A stretch of 62,426 nucleotides of DNA from Bifidobacterium margollesii (GTDB taxonomy: Bacteria > Actinomycetota > Actinomycetes > Actinomycetales > Bifidobacteriaceae). Below, in pieces: positions 19,186 to 27,878 of the stretch; the stretch's first letter is position 1; each line of letters starts with the position of its first letter. The translations under genes were made by a program, and so were the position numbers. The notes under the pieces are model-generated. The model was not told the origin of the DNA, searched no databases, and saw only the letters and a list, made by a program, of their open reading frames with translations. The stretch spans positions 1-62,426 of the forward strand of contig NZ_NMWU01000006.1 of the NCBI RefSeq assembly GCF_002860355.1, given 5' to 3'.

Positions 19186-19476
19186 ATCCGCTCCTTGATT
19201 ACTCGTATTGTCTATTCGTACTGTCTATTCGTATTGTCCGTTGCGTTCGCTGCGGTATCCGTTCACCGTATGCCGATCGATGTCGGTTCGACGACGAATA
19301 CCGGCGCATGGTTCAATCCGTCATCCAACCTACCGCACGCCATGCATCATGTACCGTGCATCATACGGCTGTTGTTCTTCCTCCGCATGTTCTTCCACGC
19401 AAACGATCCCGACATGATTCGGATGGCATTGAGCACGGATGTTGAAGAGGAATGTCCGGCGACCTATCGTGAAGGT

Positions 19477-20226
19477 ATGACTCAATCCGCGGCCAAGAAC
19501 ATCGGACCTATCCACGAGCATGGCGCCAACGTGCTCTACCAGCATGGCACATTGGCCCAGCTGGTTCCCGGACTGTTGGAGGGCACCACCACCATCGGCG
19601 AACTGCTGTCCCATGGGGACACCGGCATCGGCACCGGAGAGGGGCTTGACGGCGAGCTGATCATGCTCGACGGCGTGGCGTACAAGATCGGAGCGAGCGG
19701 CCGCGCCGAAGTGGTTCCCGACGATTTCACGCTGCCGTTCGCGAGCGTGCATCACGCCGCGTTCCAGTATCAGTGCGAACGGACCGATATCGGCTTGGAG
19801 GATCTCAACCGCAGGATCGTCGCGGCCAACGGCCGGGCGAACACGTTCTTCTCCGTCATTGTGCGCGGGACGTTCAGTTTCATCAAGACCCGCGCGGTGA
19901 TCAAGCAGCAGGCCCCCTACCCAACGTTGGAGCAGGTGGCCGACCGGCAGGCCATGTTTCTCGGCCACGATGTGAGGGGCACGATGCTCGGCTATTTCTC
20001 GCCGGTGATGTTCAACGGCGCGGCCGTGGCCGGTTTCCATGAGCATTTTCTGTCCGACGACCATTCGATCGGCGGTCATGTGCTCGACGCGGTGTTGGAG
20101 CGCGGAGACATATTGAGTCAGGTGTTCGATACGCTGGTGCAGCATCTGCCGGTGGACAACCCTGAATACCGAAGCCATGATTTTTCGAACGATCCGATCG
20201 CCGAGGCCATCGCCAAGGCGGAGTGA
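19477..20226 (+). CDS. budA: Alpha-acetolactate decarboxylase
   Basis: Converts acetolactate to acetoin. About 249 residues from ATG 19477, the family length. Typical features: LYQHGTLAQLVPGLLEGT at the N-terminus, GELLSHGDTGIGTGEGLDGEL, the central VRGTFSFIKTRAV, and the metal-binding GFHEHFLSDD with HVLD near the C-terminus. Starts at 19414 or 19423 would add an N-terminal tail without a better ribosome site. It stands alone, divergent from dapB and convergent with adhE. Acetoin formation would give this organism a pH-neutral pyruvate outlet. Confidence 0.9.
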   Translation: MTQSAAKNIGPIHEHGANVLYQHGTLAQLVPGLLEGTTTIGELLSHGDTGIGTGEGLDGELIMLDGVAYKIGASGRAEVVPDDFTLPFASVHHAAFQYQCERTDIGLEDLNRRIVAANGRANTFFSVIVRGTFSFIKTRAVIKQQAPYPTLEQVADRQAMFLGHDVRGTMLGYFSPVMFNGAAVAGFHEHFLSDDHSIGGHVLDAVLERGDILSQVFDTLVQHLPVDNPEYRSHDFSNDPIAEAIAKAE

Positions 20227-20254
20227 CCGGTCGACTCCGCTGTAATTGGCGCGG

Positions 20255-20320
20255 TAATTGGTCAAAACCACATATAAGGAACCCTGAAACCGGTCCTTAA
20301 TGAGCTGAATGACCAAGTAG
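20255..20320. repeat. Dispersed palindromic element, copy A
   Basis: About 65 bases bounded by TTGGTCA on the left and TGACCAAGTA on the right, with an internal segment like those in copies B and C (38854-38920 and 43662-43726). It lies between the convergent budA and adhE genes and is the most diverged of the three. Confidence 0.6.
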
Positions 20321-20348
20321 AGGGTCTGTGAACTGCGCCCCATATGAC

Positions 20349-20383
20349 GTTGCCCCGCCGCTGGGGACAGGCGGCAGGGCAAC
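20349..20383. terminator. Bidirectional hairpin between budA and adhE
   Basis: A strong stem formed by GTTGCCC-GCCGC and GGCGGC-GGGCAAC with short bulges, between two convergent genes. It lacks a good T-run but would end both transcripts structurally. Confidence 0.6.
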
Positions 20384-20436
20384 CATTCAAGGTTCGATCC
20401 TCATCGGGATCGATGGATCAGCTGCGATCGCACGGA

Positions 20437-23172
20437 TCAGCGCTGGGAGGCCTCCTCGATGGCGCTGGCACCTTCGCGGGCCACACGACGGGCGTGGCCT
20501 TCGGCCTGGGAGACGCCGTAGTAGGCGGCGATGGCGATGTCCTTCATGTCCTCGATCATCGGAATGCGCGGGTTGGCGGGGGTGCACTGATCCTCGTAGG
20601 CGCGCATGCCGATCTGATCGAGCACGCTCCAGAAGTAGTCCTCATCAACGCCGGCGGCCTGGAAGGACCTGTCCATGCCGAGCTTGTTGTCGCGGTAGTC
20701 CTCGACGGCTCGGGCCAGATTCTCGACGCCCTCCTCCGGAGTGCGGCCGGGGTCGATGCCGAGGTTGCGGGCGATGTCCTGATAGCGCTGCGGGGCGACG
20801 TACTTGTTGTACTTCGGCCAGCTGGTCGGCTCGTCCGGAAGCTGACCGTTGTAGCGGATCACGTACGGCAGCAGGATGGAGTTGGTACGTCCGTGGGCGA
20901 TGTGGCACAGTGCGCCGATGGTGTGGGCCATGCCGTGGCACATGCCGAGGAACGCGGAGCCGAAGGCCATGCCGGCCATGGTGGCGGCGTTGTGCATCTT
21001 CTCCTGGGCGGCCGGGTTCGCGGCGCCTTCCTTCACGGAGGTTTCGAGGTTCTCCCAGATCAGCTTGGCGGCGTGCAGCGCCATGCCGTCGGTGAAGTCG
21101 TTCGCATACACGGAGACGTAGGCCTCGAAGGAGTGGGTCAGCGCGTCGAAGCCGGAGTCGGAGGCCAGCTTGCGCGGCTGGGTGCGGGCGAGCACCGGAT
21201 CGACGATGGCCACGGACGGGGTGAGCGCATAGTCGGTGATCGGGTACTTGTAGCCGGTCTTGTGATCGGTGATCACGGCGAACGGCGTGACTTCGGAGCC
21301 GGTGCCGGAGGAGGTCGGCACGCACACCAGATGGGCCTTCTTGCCGAGGGCGGGCAGTTTGAACGCGCGCTTGCGGATGTCGAAGAACTTCTCGCGGATG
21401 TCGGAGAACTCGATTTCCGGGTGCTCGTAGAGCAGCCACATGATCTTCGCGGCATCCATCGGGGAGCCGCCGCCGATGGCGATGATGGTGTCAGGCTGGA
21501 ATTCGTCGCGCATCATCGCGGCGCCGCGCTGCACGGTCTCCACCGAGGGCTCCGGCTCCACGTAGTCGATGATGCGGTAGTCCACATGGTTCGGACGCAG
21601 GCGCAGCTGCTGGATGGCCTTCTCCACGATGCCGAGGTCAAGCATCACCTTGTCGCACACGAACACGACGCGGTTGACGCCGGCCATGTCGCGCAGGTAC
21701 TTGATGGCGTTCGGCTCGAAGTAGGTCTTGGCCGGGATCTTGAACCACTGCATGTTGTTGTTCCTCCGAGCAACGCGCTTGATGTTGATGAGGTTGACGG
21801 CCTGGACGTTGCCGGAAATCGAATTGCCGCCGTAGGAGCCGCAGCCAAGGGTGAGCGACGGGGCGATGGCGTTGTAGATGTCGCCGATGCCGCCGAGGGA
21901 GCTCGGCTGGTTCCAGATGATGCGGCAGGCGTGCATGCGGGTTCCGTACTCGTCGACCAGATCCTCGTCGTTGGTGTGGATGGCGGCGGTGTGGCCGGCA
22001 CCGTGCAGCAGCATCTTCTCGCACATCTCGAAGGCCTGCTCCTGATCATCGGCCTTGAGGAAGGCCTGCACCGGGGCGAGCTTCTCCATGGTCAGCGGCT
22101 CCATTTCGCCGACCTCCTTGCATTCCGCGGCGAGGATGGTGGCGTCTTCGGGGATCTCGAAGCCGGCGGCCCTGGCAAGGAACTGAGGAGACTTGCCCGG
22201 CACCACGGAGTTGAGCTTGGTCTTCTGGCCTTCGTGATCGTAGGCGGTGACGCCGAACATGTACTGTTCGAGCTTGGCCTTCTCCTCGGCGTTGACGAAG
22301 TAGGCCTTGCGCTTCTTCATCTCGGCGATCAGCGGAGCGTAGACGTCCTTGTGGGCGATGACGGCCTGCTCGGTGGCGCAGATCATGCCGTAGTCGAAGT
22401 GCTTGGAGAGCACCAGATCGTTGGCGGTGCGCACGATGTCGGCGTCGGGGGCCACGTAGGCGGGGGCGTTGCCGGCGCCCACACCGAGGGCGGGCTTGCC
22501 GGAGGTGTATGCGGCGTGCACCATGCCGGGACCGCCGGTGGCGAGGATGGTGGCCACGCCGGGGTGCTTCATCAGGGCGCCGGTGGCGTCGATGGAGGGG
22601 TGTTCGATCCACTGGATGCAGTTGGCGGGGGCGCCGGCCTTGACGGCGGCGTCACGCACGATGCGTGCGGCTTCGACGGAGCACTTCTGGGCGCCGGGGT
22701 GGAAGCCGAAGACGATCGGGCAACGGGTCTTCAGTGCGATCAGCGACTTGAAGATGGCGGTGGAGGTGGGGTTGGTGACGGGGGTGACGCCGGCGACCAC
22801 GCCGACCGGCTCCGCGATTTCGGTGATGCCTTCGACGTCGTCCTCGCGGATGATGCCGACCGTGCGCTGCTTGGCGAGGTGGTTGGTGATGTGCTCACAG
22901 GCGAAGATGTTCTTGGTGGCCTTGTCTTCGACCAGCCCTCGGCCGGTCTCCTCGACGGCCAGCTTGGCGAGCACGAGGTGCTTGTTCAGCGCCGCGACGG
23001 AAGCCTTGGCCACGATGTGGTCGACCTGCTCCTGATTGAGCTTCTCGAACTCGTCGAGAGCGACCAGCGCCTTCTTGACCAGATTGTCGACTTCCTGCTC
23101 GGCGGGGTTCACCTCGGGAACCACGGACTCCACGGGAGCCTTCTCCTCAGCCGTCTTCTTGGCTTCGACCAC
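20437..23172 (-). CDS. adhE: Bifunctional acetaldehyde-CoA/alcohol dehydrogenase
   Basis: Reduces acetyl-CoA to ethanol with two NADH. The N-terminal aldehyde dehydrogenase half shows VTPVTNPTST, the nucleotide site GGPGMVHAAY and the catalytic Cys in YGMICATEQ. The C-terminal iron alcohol dehydrogenase half shows IAIGGGSPMDAAK and the metal histidines in FLGMCHGMAHTIGALCHIAHG. GTG 23172 is preceded by AAGGAGG at five bases and gives 911 residues, close to bifidobacterial AdhE; an ATG 63 bases earlier lacks such a site. A probable Rex operator lies upstream, so expression is likely redox-controlled. Confidence 0.96.
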   Translation of the reverse strand: MVEAKKTAEEKAPVESVVPEVNPAEQEVDNLVKKALVALDEFEKLNQEQVDHIVAKASVAALNKHLVLAKLAVEETGRGLVEDKATKNIFACEHITNHLAKQRTVGIIREDDVEGITEIAEPVGVVAGVTPVTNPTSTAIFKSLIALKTRCPIVFGFHPGAQKCSVEAARIVRDAAVKAGAPANCIQWIEHPSIDATGALMKHPGVATILATGGPGMVHAAYTSGKPALGVGAGNAPAYVAPDADIVRTANDLVLSKHFDYGMICATEQAVIAHKDVYAPLIAEMKKRKAYFVNAEEKAKLEQYMFGVTAYDHEGQKTKLNSVVPGKSPQFLARAAGFEIPEDATILAAECKEVGEMEPLTMEKLAPVQAFLKADDQEQAFEMCEKMLLHGAGHTAAIHTNDEDLVDEYGTRMHACRIIWNQPSSLGGIGDIYNAIAPSLTLGCGSYGGNSISGNVQAVNLINIKRVARRNNNMQWFKIPAKTYFEPNAIKYLRDMAGVNRVVFVCDKVMLDLGIVEKAIQQLRLRPNHVDYRIIDYVEPEPSVETVQRGAAMMRDEFQPDTIIAIGGGSPMDAAKIMWLLYEHPEIEFSDIREKFFDIRKRAFKLPALGKKAHLVCVPTSSGTGSEVTPFAVITDHKTGYKYPITDYALTPSVAIVDPVLARTQPRKLASDSGFDALTHSFEAYVSVYANDFTDGMALHAAKLIWENLETSVKEGAANPAAQEKMHNAATMAGMAFGSAFLGMCHGMAHTIGALCHIAHGRTNSILLPYVIRYNGQLPDEPTSWPKYNKYVAPQRYQDIARNLGIDPGRTPEEGVENLARAVEDYRDNKLGMDRSFQAAGVDEDYFWSVLDQIGMRAYEDQCTPANPRIPMIEDMKDIAIAAYYGVSQAEGHARRVAREGASAIEEASQR

Positions 23173-23287
23173 AGTGTCCTCCTTGGGATCGGTCCAAATC
23201 TTTCGGTTCGGTATCCGTTTGCCGTGGTGCGCCATGCGCGTCCGACACGGATCTGCATTGTCTTTTGTGATATCGCATCGTTCTTGA

Positions 23288-23303
23288 TGTGACCTTGATC
23301 ACA
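23288..23303. promoter_or_regulatory. Probable Rex operator upstream of adhE
   Basis: TGTGACCTTGATCACA is an inverted repeat TGTGA-N6-TCACA, the form bound by the NADH-sensing repressor Rex in actinobacteria. It lies 116 bases upstream of the adhE start in the adhE-glgX divergent spacer. Two more palindromes sit nearby: GCCAATTCTTGGC (23315-23327) and CTTTTATAAAAG (23343-23354). The site assignment is by consensus only. Confidence 0.55.
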
Positions 23304-23467
23304 ATAACGCACATGCCAATTCTTGGCAAAACCAGACACGATCTTTTATAAAAGTCTTTTTCAAAAGTGATCCGAAGCCGTCCGGCAACACGCATGGATC
23401 CCGTGCAAGCACACCCTCAGCCGGGGTCGTTCGCATCCCTGCATGACAAAAAGAGGATAATGGGGCT

Positions 23468-26101
23468 ATGGAACGAACGACTTTGCATCGATACGCGACC
23501 CGCCCCGGACTGTTCCTCACTGACGATGGCGGTGCCGATGCCGTCGTATGGTCCGAAACCGCCGACCAGATATGGCTCTCGGTCATCGAACCCATCGATG
23601 AGCCCAGCGCCTTCTACACCAACGCCACCCGACTGCCGAAGAAATCCGCCATGCCGTTCGATCAGCAGATCGACATCTATCCCGTCTGCTCCCGCATCGT
23701 CGAGGATCAGTACTGCCGGGAGACCCTGTTCAAGATGGAGGGCCCCAACTACGGCATGTGGTACGTCCATCTGCCGAAGGCATGGGACGGCATGCGCTAC
23801 GGATACCGGGCCTCGGGCGCCTGGGATCCCCGTCGCGGCGTACAGTTCAACCCCTACAAGATCCTGCTCGACCCGTATGCCAAGGGCATCGACGGCACGA
23901 TGGAGATCTGTCCGGAAGCATTCTCCTACCAGTGCGACATCCGCAACGGCGAAGTCATCGGCGACCCGTATGGCGCGATGAGCGAGCTGGATTCGCTGGG
24001 ACACATGCCGCTTTCGGTGGTCGTCGACGACCGCGACAAGCACAAGCACGAGGGAGATCCGGAACACCCGCACGTTCCGTGGAGCAAAACCGTGATCTAC
24101 GAACTGCACGTCAAAGGCTTCACCAAGAACGCACCGTGGATGCCCGAGGAGCTTCGCGGCACCTACGCCGGTCTCGCCCACCCCACCACCATCGCCTACC
24201 TGCAGAATCTCGGCATCACCACCGTCGAACTGCTGCCGATCTTCGCCAGTCAGACCGAAGTGGGCATCGCCCAGCGAGGCAAAACCAACTACTGGGGATA
24301 CTCCACGCTGGGATACTTCTCGCTGAATCCGCAGTACGCCACCGAACGGGCACGCCGACTCGGACCCAGCGCCGTGCGTCAGGAAGTGATCGACATGGTA
24401 CGCGCCCTGCACGCCGGAGGCATCGAAGTGCTGCTCGACGTGGTGTACAACCACACCTGCGAGGGTGACATCAAAGGCCCCACCGTCTGCTGGCGCGGCC
24501 TGGATTCGGTGAGCTACTACCGCCGCAGATCAGACAACCCCGGGACGCTGATCGACACGACCGGCTGCGGCAACTCCCTCGACTTCACCAACACCCGCGT
24601 GATCGAGTACGCCGTGGATTCGCTGCGATACTGGGGCAAACGTATCGGCGTCGACGGTTTCCGCTTCGATCTCGGCGTCACGCTGGCCCGATTGGAAGGC
24701 ACGTTCAGCAAGCATCATCCGTTCCTGTACGCGCTGCGCAGCGATCTGATGCTCGGCAATCTCAAACTCATCATGGAACCGTGGGATCTCGGCGAAGGCG
24801 GGTGGCGCACCGGACAGTTCGGCATCCCGTTCGCCGAATGGAACGATCGATTCCGCGACACCTCCCGAAAGTTCTGGCTCACCGACGTGGACAGTCAACG
24901 CCGCGGACACGGCAACGAGATCGGCATGCAGGAAATGGCCACCCGACTGTGCGGATCGGCCGATCTCTATGCCACGGACCCGGGCCGCGGAGCCGTAAGC
25001 TCCATCAATTTCATCTCCTGCCACGACGGTTTCACCATGACCGATCTGACCCGGTACAGCCACAAGCACAACGAGGCGAACGGCGAAGAGAACCGTGACG
25101 GCACGGATATGAACCATTCGGTGAACTTCGGCGTGGAAGGGCCGAGCGCCGACAGACAAATCGAACGGACTCGCGAACGAGCCGCACTGAACCTGTTCGG
25201 CATGCTGCTGATGAGCCTCGGCACCCCGATGATTCTGGCCGGCGACGAGTTCCGCAACACCCAGGACGGCAACAACAACGCCTACTGTCAGGACAACGAC
25301 ATCAACTGGCTGAAGTGGGATTGGCTGTTCACCAAGGAGAAGACGCCCGAAATGAGGAGGCTGGAGGCGGTCACCGATCTGATCGCTCTGAGGAAGTCCA
25401 TCGACCTGTATCATCATGAGGATTTCTTCACCCTGCTGTCGATGCTGGGGCTGATGAAACCGTCGAGCCGTGTGCAGTGGATCCTGCCGGACGGTTCCGC
25501 TCCCGCTGAACATGATTGGTTCGACAAGTCAGTGAGGGCGTTCGCCATGCGACTGCTTTCCAAGGTGGATGAGGACGTGCTGATCGTGATCAACGGCACC
25601 GACGACGACCGAACGTTCGTGCTGCCCGACGACACCTCGTGGAAGATGCTATGGAGTTCGGCCTCGCTTGACAACGAAGGACCGGTACGATTCGACGATC
25701 TCAATGATTTCGATGAGGTGAAGGCCGACGAGCTTGCGGAGGAGCAGCAGTTCAACGACGCCTCGCAGGGATTCACCGCCGAGGATCTCGCCTTCATGGA
25801 TCGGACGGCGGCCGAAGCGGCCAGCAGGGCGGAGAAACGCGGCGACGCGACGACTTCACGAAACGATCTGTTCACCAAGCATCGTCAGTGGATTCGACGG
25901 AACGACCAGCTCACATCGGCGTGGAGTGGTGGCGGCACGACAGCCGAAGGCCCGCAGATGCAGACGCAGGCGACGACCATGAACGCCGCTTCTGCCGAAC
26001 ACGGGACCGGTACCGAGGACGAGCTGGCCGACAGGAGGCACAATGATCCGTGGCTGATTTCCGAACTGAGCATCAATCTGTTCAAGCAGCAACGTTCATG
26101 A
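23468..26101 (+). CDS. glgX: Glycogen debranching enzyme GlgX (GH13)
   Basis: Hydrolyses alpha-1,6 branches of glycogen or limit dextrins. An N-terminal CBM48-like domain (about 1-150) precedes the GH13 barrel. Visible conserved regions are VLLDVVYNHT, VDGFRFDLG with the nucleophile Asp, LIMEPWDLGEGG with the acid Glu, and FISCHDGFTM. The 877 residues exceed the usual 650-720 because of a charged, low-complexity C-terminal extension of roughly 150 residues. ATG 23468 follows a GGGG-containing site. It is divergent from adhE and convergent with rpsI. Confidence 0.93.
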   Translation: MERTTLHRYATRPGLFLTDDGGADAVVWSETADQIWLSVIEPIDEPSAFYTNATRLPKKSAMPFDQQIDIYPVCSRIVEDQYCRETLFKMEGPNYGMWYVHLPKAWDGMRYGYRASGAWDPRRGVQFNPYKILLDPYAKGIDGTMEICPEAFSYQCDIRNGEVIGDPYGAMSELDSLGHMPLSVVVDDRDKHKHEGDPEHPHVPWSKTVIYELHVKGFTKNAPWMPEELRGTYAGLAHPTTIAYLQNLGITTVELLPIFASQTEVGIAQRGKTNYWGYSTLGYFSLNPQYATERARRLGPSAVRQEVIDMVRALHAGGIEVLLDVVYNHTCEGDIKGPTVCWRGLDSVSYYRRRSDNPGTLIDTTGCGNSLDFTNTRVIEYAVDSLRYWGKRIGVDGFRFDLGVTLARLEGTFSKHHPFLYALRSDLMLGNLKLIMEPWDLGEGGWRTGQFGIPFAEWNDRFRDTSRKFWLTDVDSQRRGHGNEIGMQEMATRLCGSADLYATDPGRGAVSSINFISCHDGFTMTDLTRYSHKHNEANGEENRDGTDMNHSVNFGVEGPSADRQIERTRERAALNLFGMLLMSLGTPMILAGDEFRNTQDGNNNAYCQDNDINWLKWDWLFTKEKTPEMRRLEAVTDLIALRKSIDLYHHEDFFTLLSMLGLMKPSSRVQWILPDGSAPAEHDWFDKSVRAFAMRLLSKVDEDVLIVINGTDDDRTFVLPDDTSWKMLWSSASLDNEGPVRFDDLNDFDEVKADELAEEQQFNDASQGFTAEDLAFMDRTAAEAASRAEKRGDATTSRNDLFTKHRQWIRRNDQLTSAWSGGGTTAEGPQMQTQATTMNAASAEHGTGTEDELADRRHNDPWLISELSINLFKQQRS

Positions 26102-26124
26102 CTGCGCAGGTCTGCACGATAACA

Positions 26125-26162
26125 GAAACCCCCTCCGCCTCGTAGGAGACGGAGGGGGTTTC
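26125..26162. terminator. Bidirectional terminator between glgX and rpsI
   Basis: A long hairpin with arms AAACCCCCTCCG and CGGAGGGGGTTT. The A-run at one end and the T-run at the other make it a Rho-independent terminator on both strands, matching the convergent gene order. Confidence 0.85.
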
Positions 26163-26190
26163 GTATACGCCGAAATGCAGCGACCGAGTC

Positions 26191-26682
26191 TTAACGCTTG
26201 GAGAACTGCGGGGCGCGACGTGCCTTGTGCAGACCGGCCTTCTTGCGTTCCACCGCACGGGCGTCACGAGTCAGGAATCCGGCCTTCTTCAGGGTGGCGC
26301 GGTTGGCGTCGCGATCGATGGCGTTCAGAGCGCGGGCCACGCCGAGACGGATGGCACCGGCCTGACCGGTGGTGCCGCCGCCGTCGACGAGCACGATGAC
26401 GTCGAACTTGCCTTCGAGCTTCAGCAGAACGATCGGGGAGTTGACCTCACGCTGCTGGATCTTGCCCGGGAAGAACTCCTCCAGGGTGCGACCATTGATC
26501 GTCCACTTGCCGGTGCCCGGAACCAGACGAACGCGAGCGACGGCTTCCTTACGACGACCGGTGCCATAACCCGGAGCGATCGCGGAAGTACCGGTGCCAG
26601 CGCCGGCGTTGGTTTCGGAAGTGTACTGGGTGAGCTCCTCTTCGGTCTCCTGGACCGCGGAGTTTTCGATGTTTTCAGCCAT
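26191..26682 (-). CDS. rpsI: 30S ribosomal protein S9
   Basis: 163 residues. The conserved S9 core starts at [16 protein letters not shown] and ends in the basic tail [20 protein letters not shown] that reaches the ribosomal P site. An acidic N-terminal extension of about 35 residues is typical for actinobacteria. It is co-transcribed with rplM, 23 bases upstream. Confidence 0.97.
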   Translation of the reverse strand: MAENIENSAVQETEEELTQYTSETNAGAGTGTSAIAPGYGTGRRKEAVARVRLVPGTGKWTINGRTLEEFFPGKIQQREVNSPIVLLKLEGKFDVIVLVDGGGTTGQAGAIRLGVARALNAIDRDANRATLKKAGFLTRDARAVERKKAGLHKARRAPQFSKR

Positions 26683-26705
26683 TGCCTTTTCTCCTTTCGG
26701 TCCTA

Positions 26706-27155
26706 TTACTTAGCCTGCTGAGAGACCTGGGTGATCTCGTAGGGAACGGGCTTCTGCGGGGTGTGCGGGTGCTCGGTGCCGGCGAAGACGCGCAGGCGGG
26801 TGAGCTGCACCTTGGACAGACGGTTCTTCGGCATCATGCCCTTCACTGCGGCGCGAATGATGCGGGCCGGATCCTTCTCCAGCAGTTCGGCGTAGGAATC
26901 GGCGCGCAGACCGCCCGGGAAGCCGGAGTGCTGGTAGAGGTTCTTGCCGAGCTTGTTGCCGGAAATGGCGATCTTCTCGGCGTTCACGATGACGACGAAG
27001 TTACCGCCATCGGCGTGAGGAGCGAACGTCGGCTTGTTCTTGCCGCGCAGCAGGTTCGCAGTAACGGTGGCGAGACGGCCAAGGACCACGTCGGAGGCGT
27101 CGATGACGTACCACTCGTGGCTCAGATCGTTAGGCTTCGGTGAGAAAGTTTTCAC
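26706..27155 (-). CDS. rplM: 50S ribosomal protein L13
   Basis: 149 residues with the L13 signatures [22 protein letters not shown]-like [13 protein letters not shown] and MLPKNRL-like [10 protein letters not shown]. It starts at GTG 27155 behind AAAGG. First gene of the rplM-rpsI operon. The 183-base leader (27156-27338) contains the promoter and room for a structured 5' UTR, but no specific element is recognised. Confidence 0.97.
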   Translation of the reverse strand: MKTFSPKPNDLSHEWYVIDASDVVLGRLATVTANLLRGKNKPTFAPHADGGNFVVIVNAEKIAISGNKLGKNLYQHSGFPGGLRADSYAELLEKDPARIIRAAVKGMMPKNRLSKVQLTRLRVFAGTEHPHTPQKPVPYEITQVSQQAK

Positions 27156-27338
27156 GATATACCTTTTCTTTACTATTGTGTTCCGGGCAATTCAGGTTGG
27201 TTAGGCCCGTTTTGCCTCATTATCCGTGGGCTCCCTGAAAGTCCTAATGGCGAGTGGGACAGCGCTTTTAAGGACCCCTCTAGGGAAACACAACAATCCA
27301 CTAGCATACCGCGTTTTGTCGTAACGTCAAAACAAACA

Positions 27339-27878
27339 TCATGATGCGACACGCCGATGATTTTCGGGCGATTCGGGCCCTCCATCCCCGGTGCCGCCAG
27401 CCCCGTCATCCACCGATCCATCAATCGAGCCACCAACGATCTGCTCGTAGAGCCGTTCCAATCGTGATCGCCTGTCTCTCTTCCCCAGTTCGCACTCCCA
27501 CACGACGATCACGCGCCATCCCATCGCCTGCAGCTGCCGATGCTGGGCCTCGTCACGTTCGCGGTTGCGCATCAGCTTCGCCGTCCAGAACTCCACGTTG
27601 GATTTCGGCATCGTATGCCTGGCGCATCCCTCATGCATATGCCAGAAGCATCCGTTCACGAACACCACGGCATGCCATTTCGGCAGCACCACATCGGGAT
27701 GCCCGGGATACCGTCGATCGTTCTTGCGGAATCGCAGCCCGCGTGAGAACAGATACCGCCGGACCATCACCTCGATCGACGTATCCTTGCCGCGAATGCG
27801 GGACATCGTATAGCTACGAGTCCCGCGTTCGAAACGGCTTGGGGATTCCGGGGATTTCGATCTTCCGGTTCGACTCAC
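27339..27878 (-). CDS. vsr: Very short patch repair endonuclease Vsr
   Basis: Nicks T:G mismatches arising from deamination of 5-methylcytosine. The 179-residue product shows TMSRIRGKDTSIEVMVRRYL, the catalytic region RRYPGHPDVVLPKWHAVVFV, and the zinc/active-site stretch GCFWHMHEGC, then VIVVWECEL. A Gly/Asp-rich tail of about 25 residues is extra. GTG 27878 overlaps the malQ stop (GTGA), so it is translated in tandem with malQ. Vsr usually accompanies a cytosine-5 methyltransferase, and none is seen in this window. Confidence 0.9.
   Translation of the reverse strand: MSRTGRSKSPESPSRFERGTRSYTMSRIRGKDTSIEVMVRRYLFSRGLRFRKNDRRYPGHPDVVLPKWHAVVFVNGCFWHMHEGCARHTMPKSNVEFWTAKLMRNRERDEAQHRQLQAMGWRVIVVWECELGKRDRRSRLERLYEQIVGGSIDGSVDDGAGGTGDGGPESPENHRRVAS

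Noticed and set aside
20381-20402. tRNA-like T-loop string GGTTCGATCC
   Set aside because: No T-stem pairing, anticodon arm or acceptor stem can be drawn around it.
20344-23292. Very long plus-strand frame opposite adhE
   Set aside because: It is the antisense of a conserved gene in GC-rich DNA and shows no family signature. The same holds for long frames opposite pepN (12403-14658) and hypD (36366-38849).
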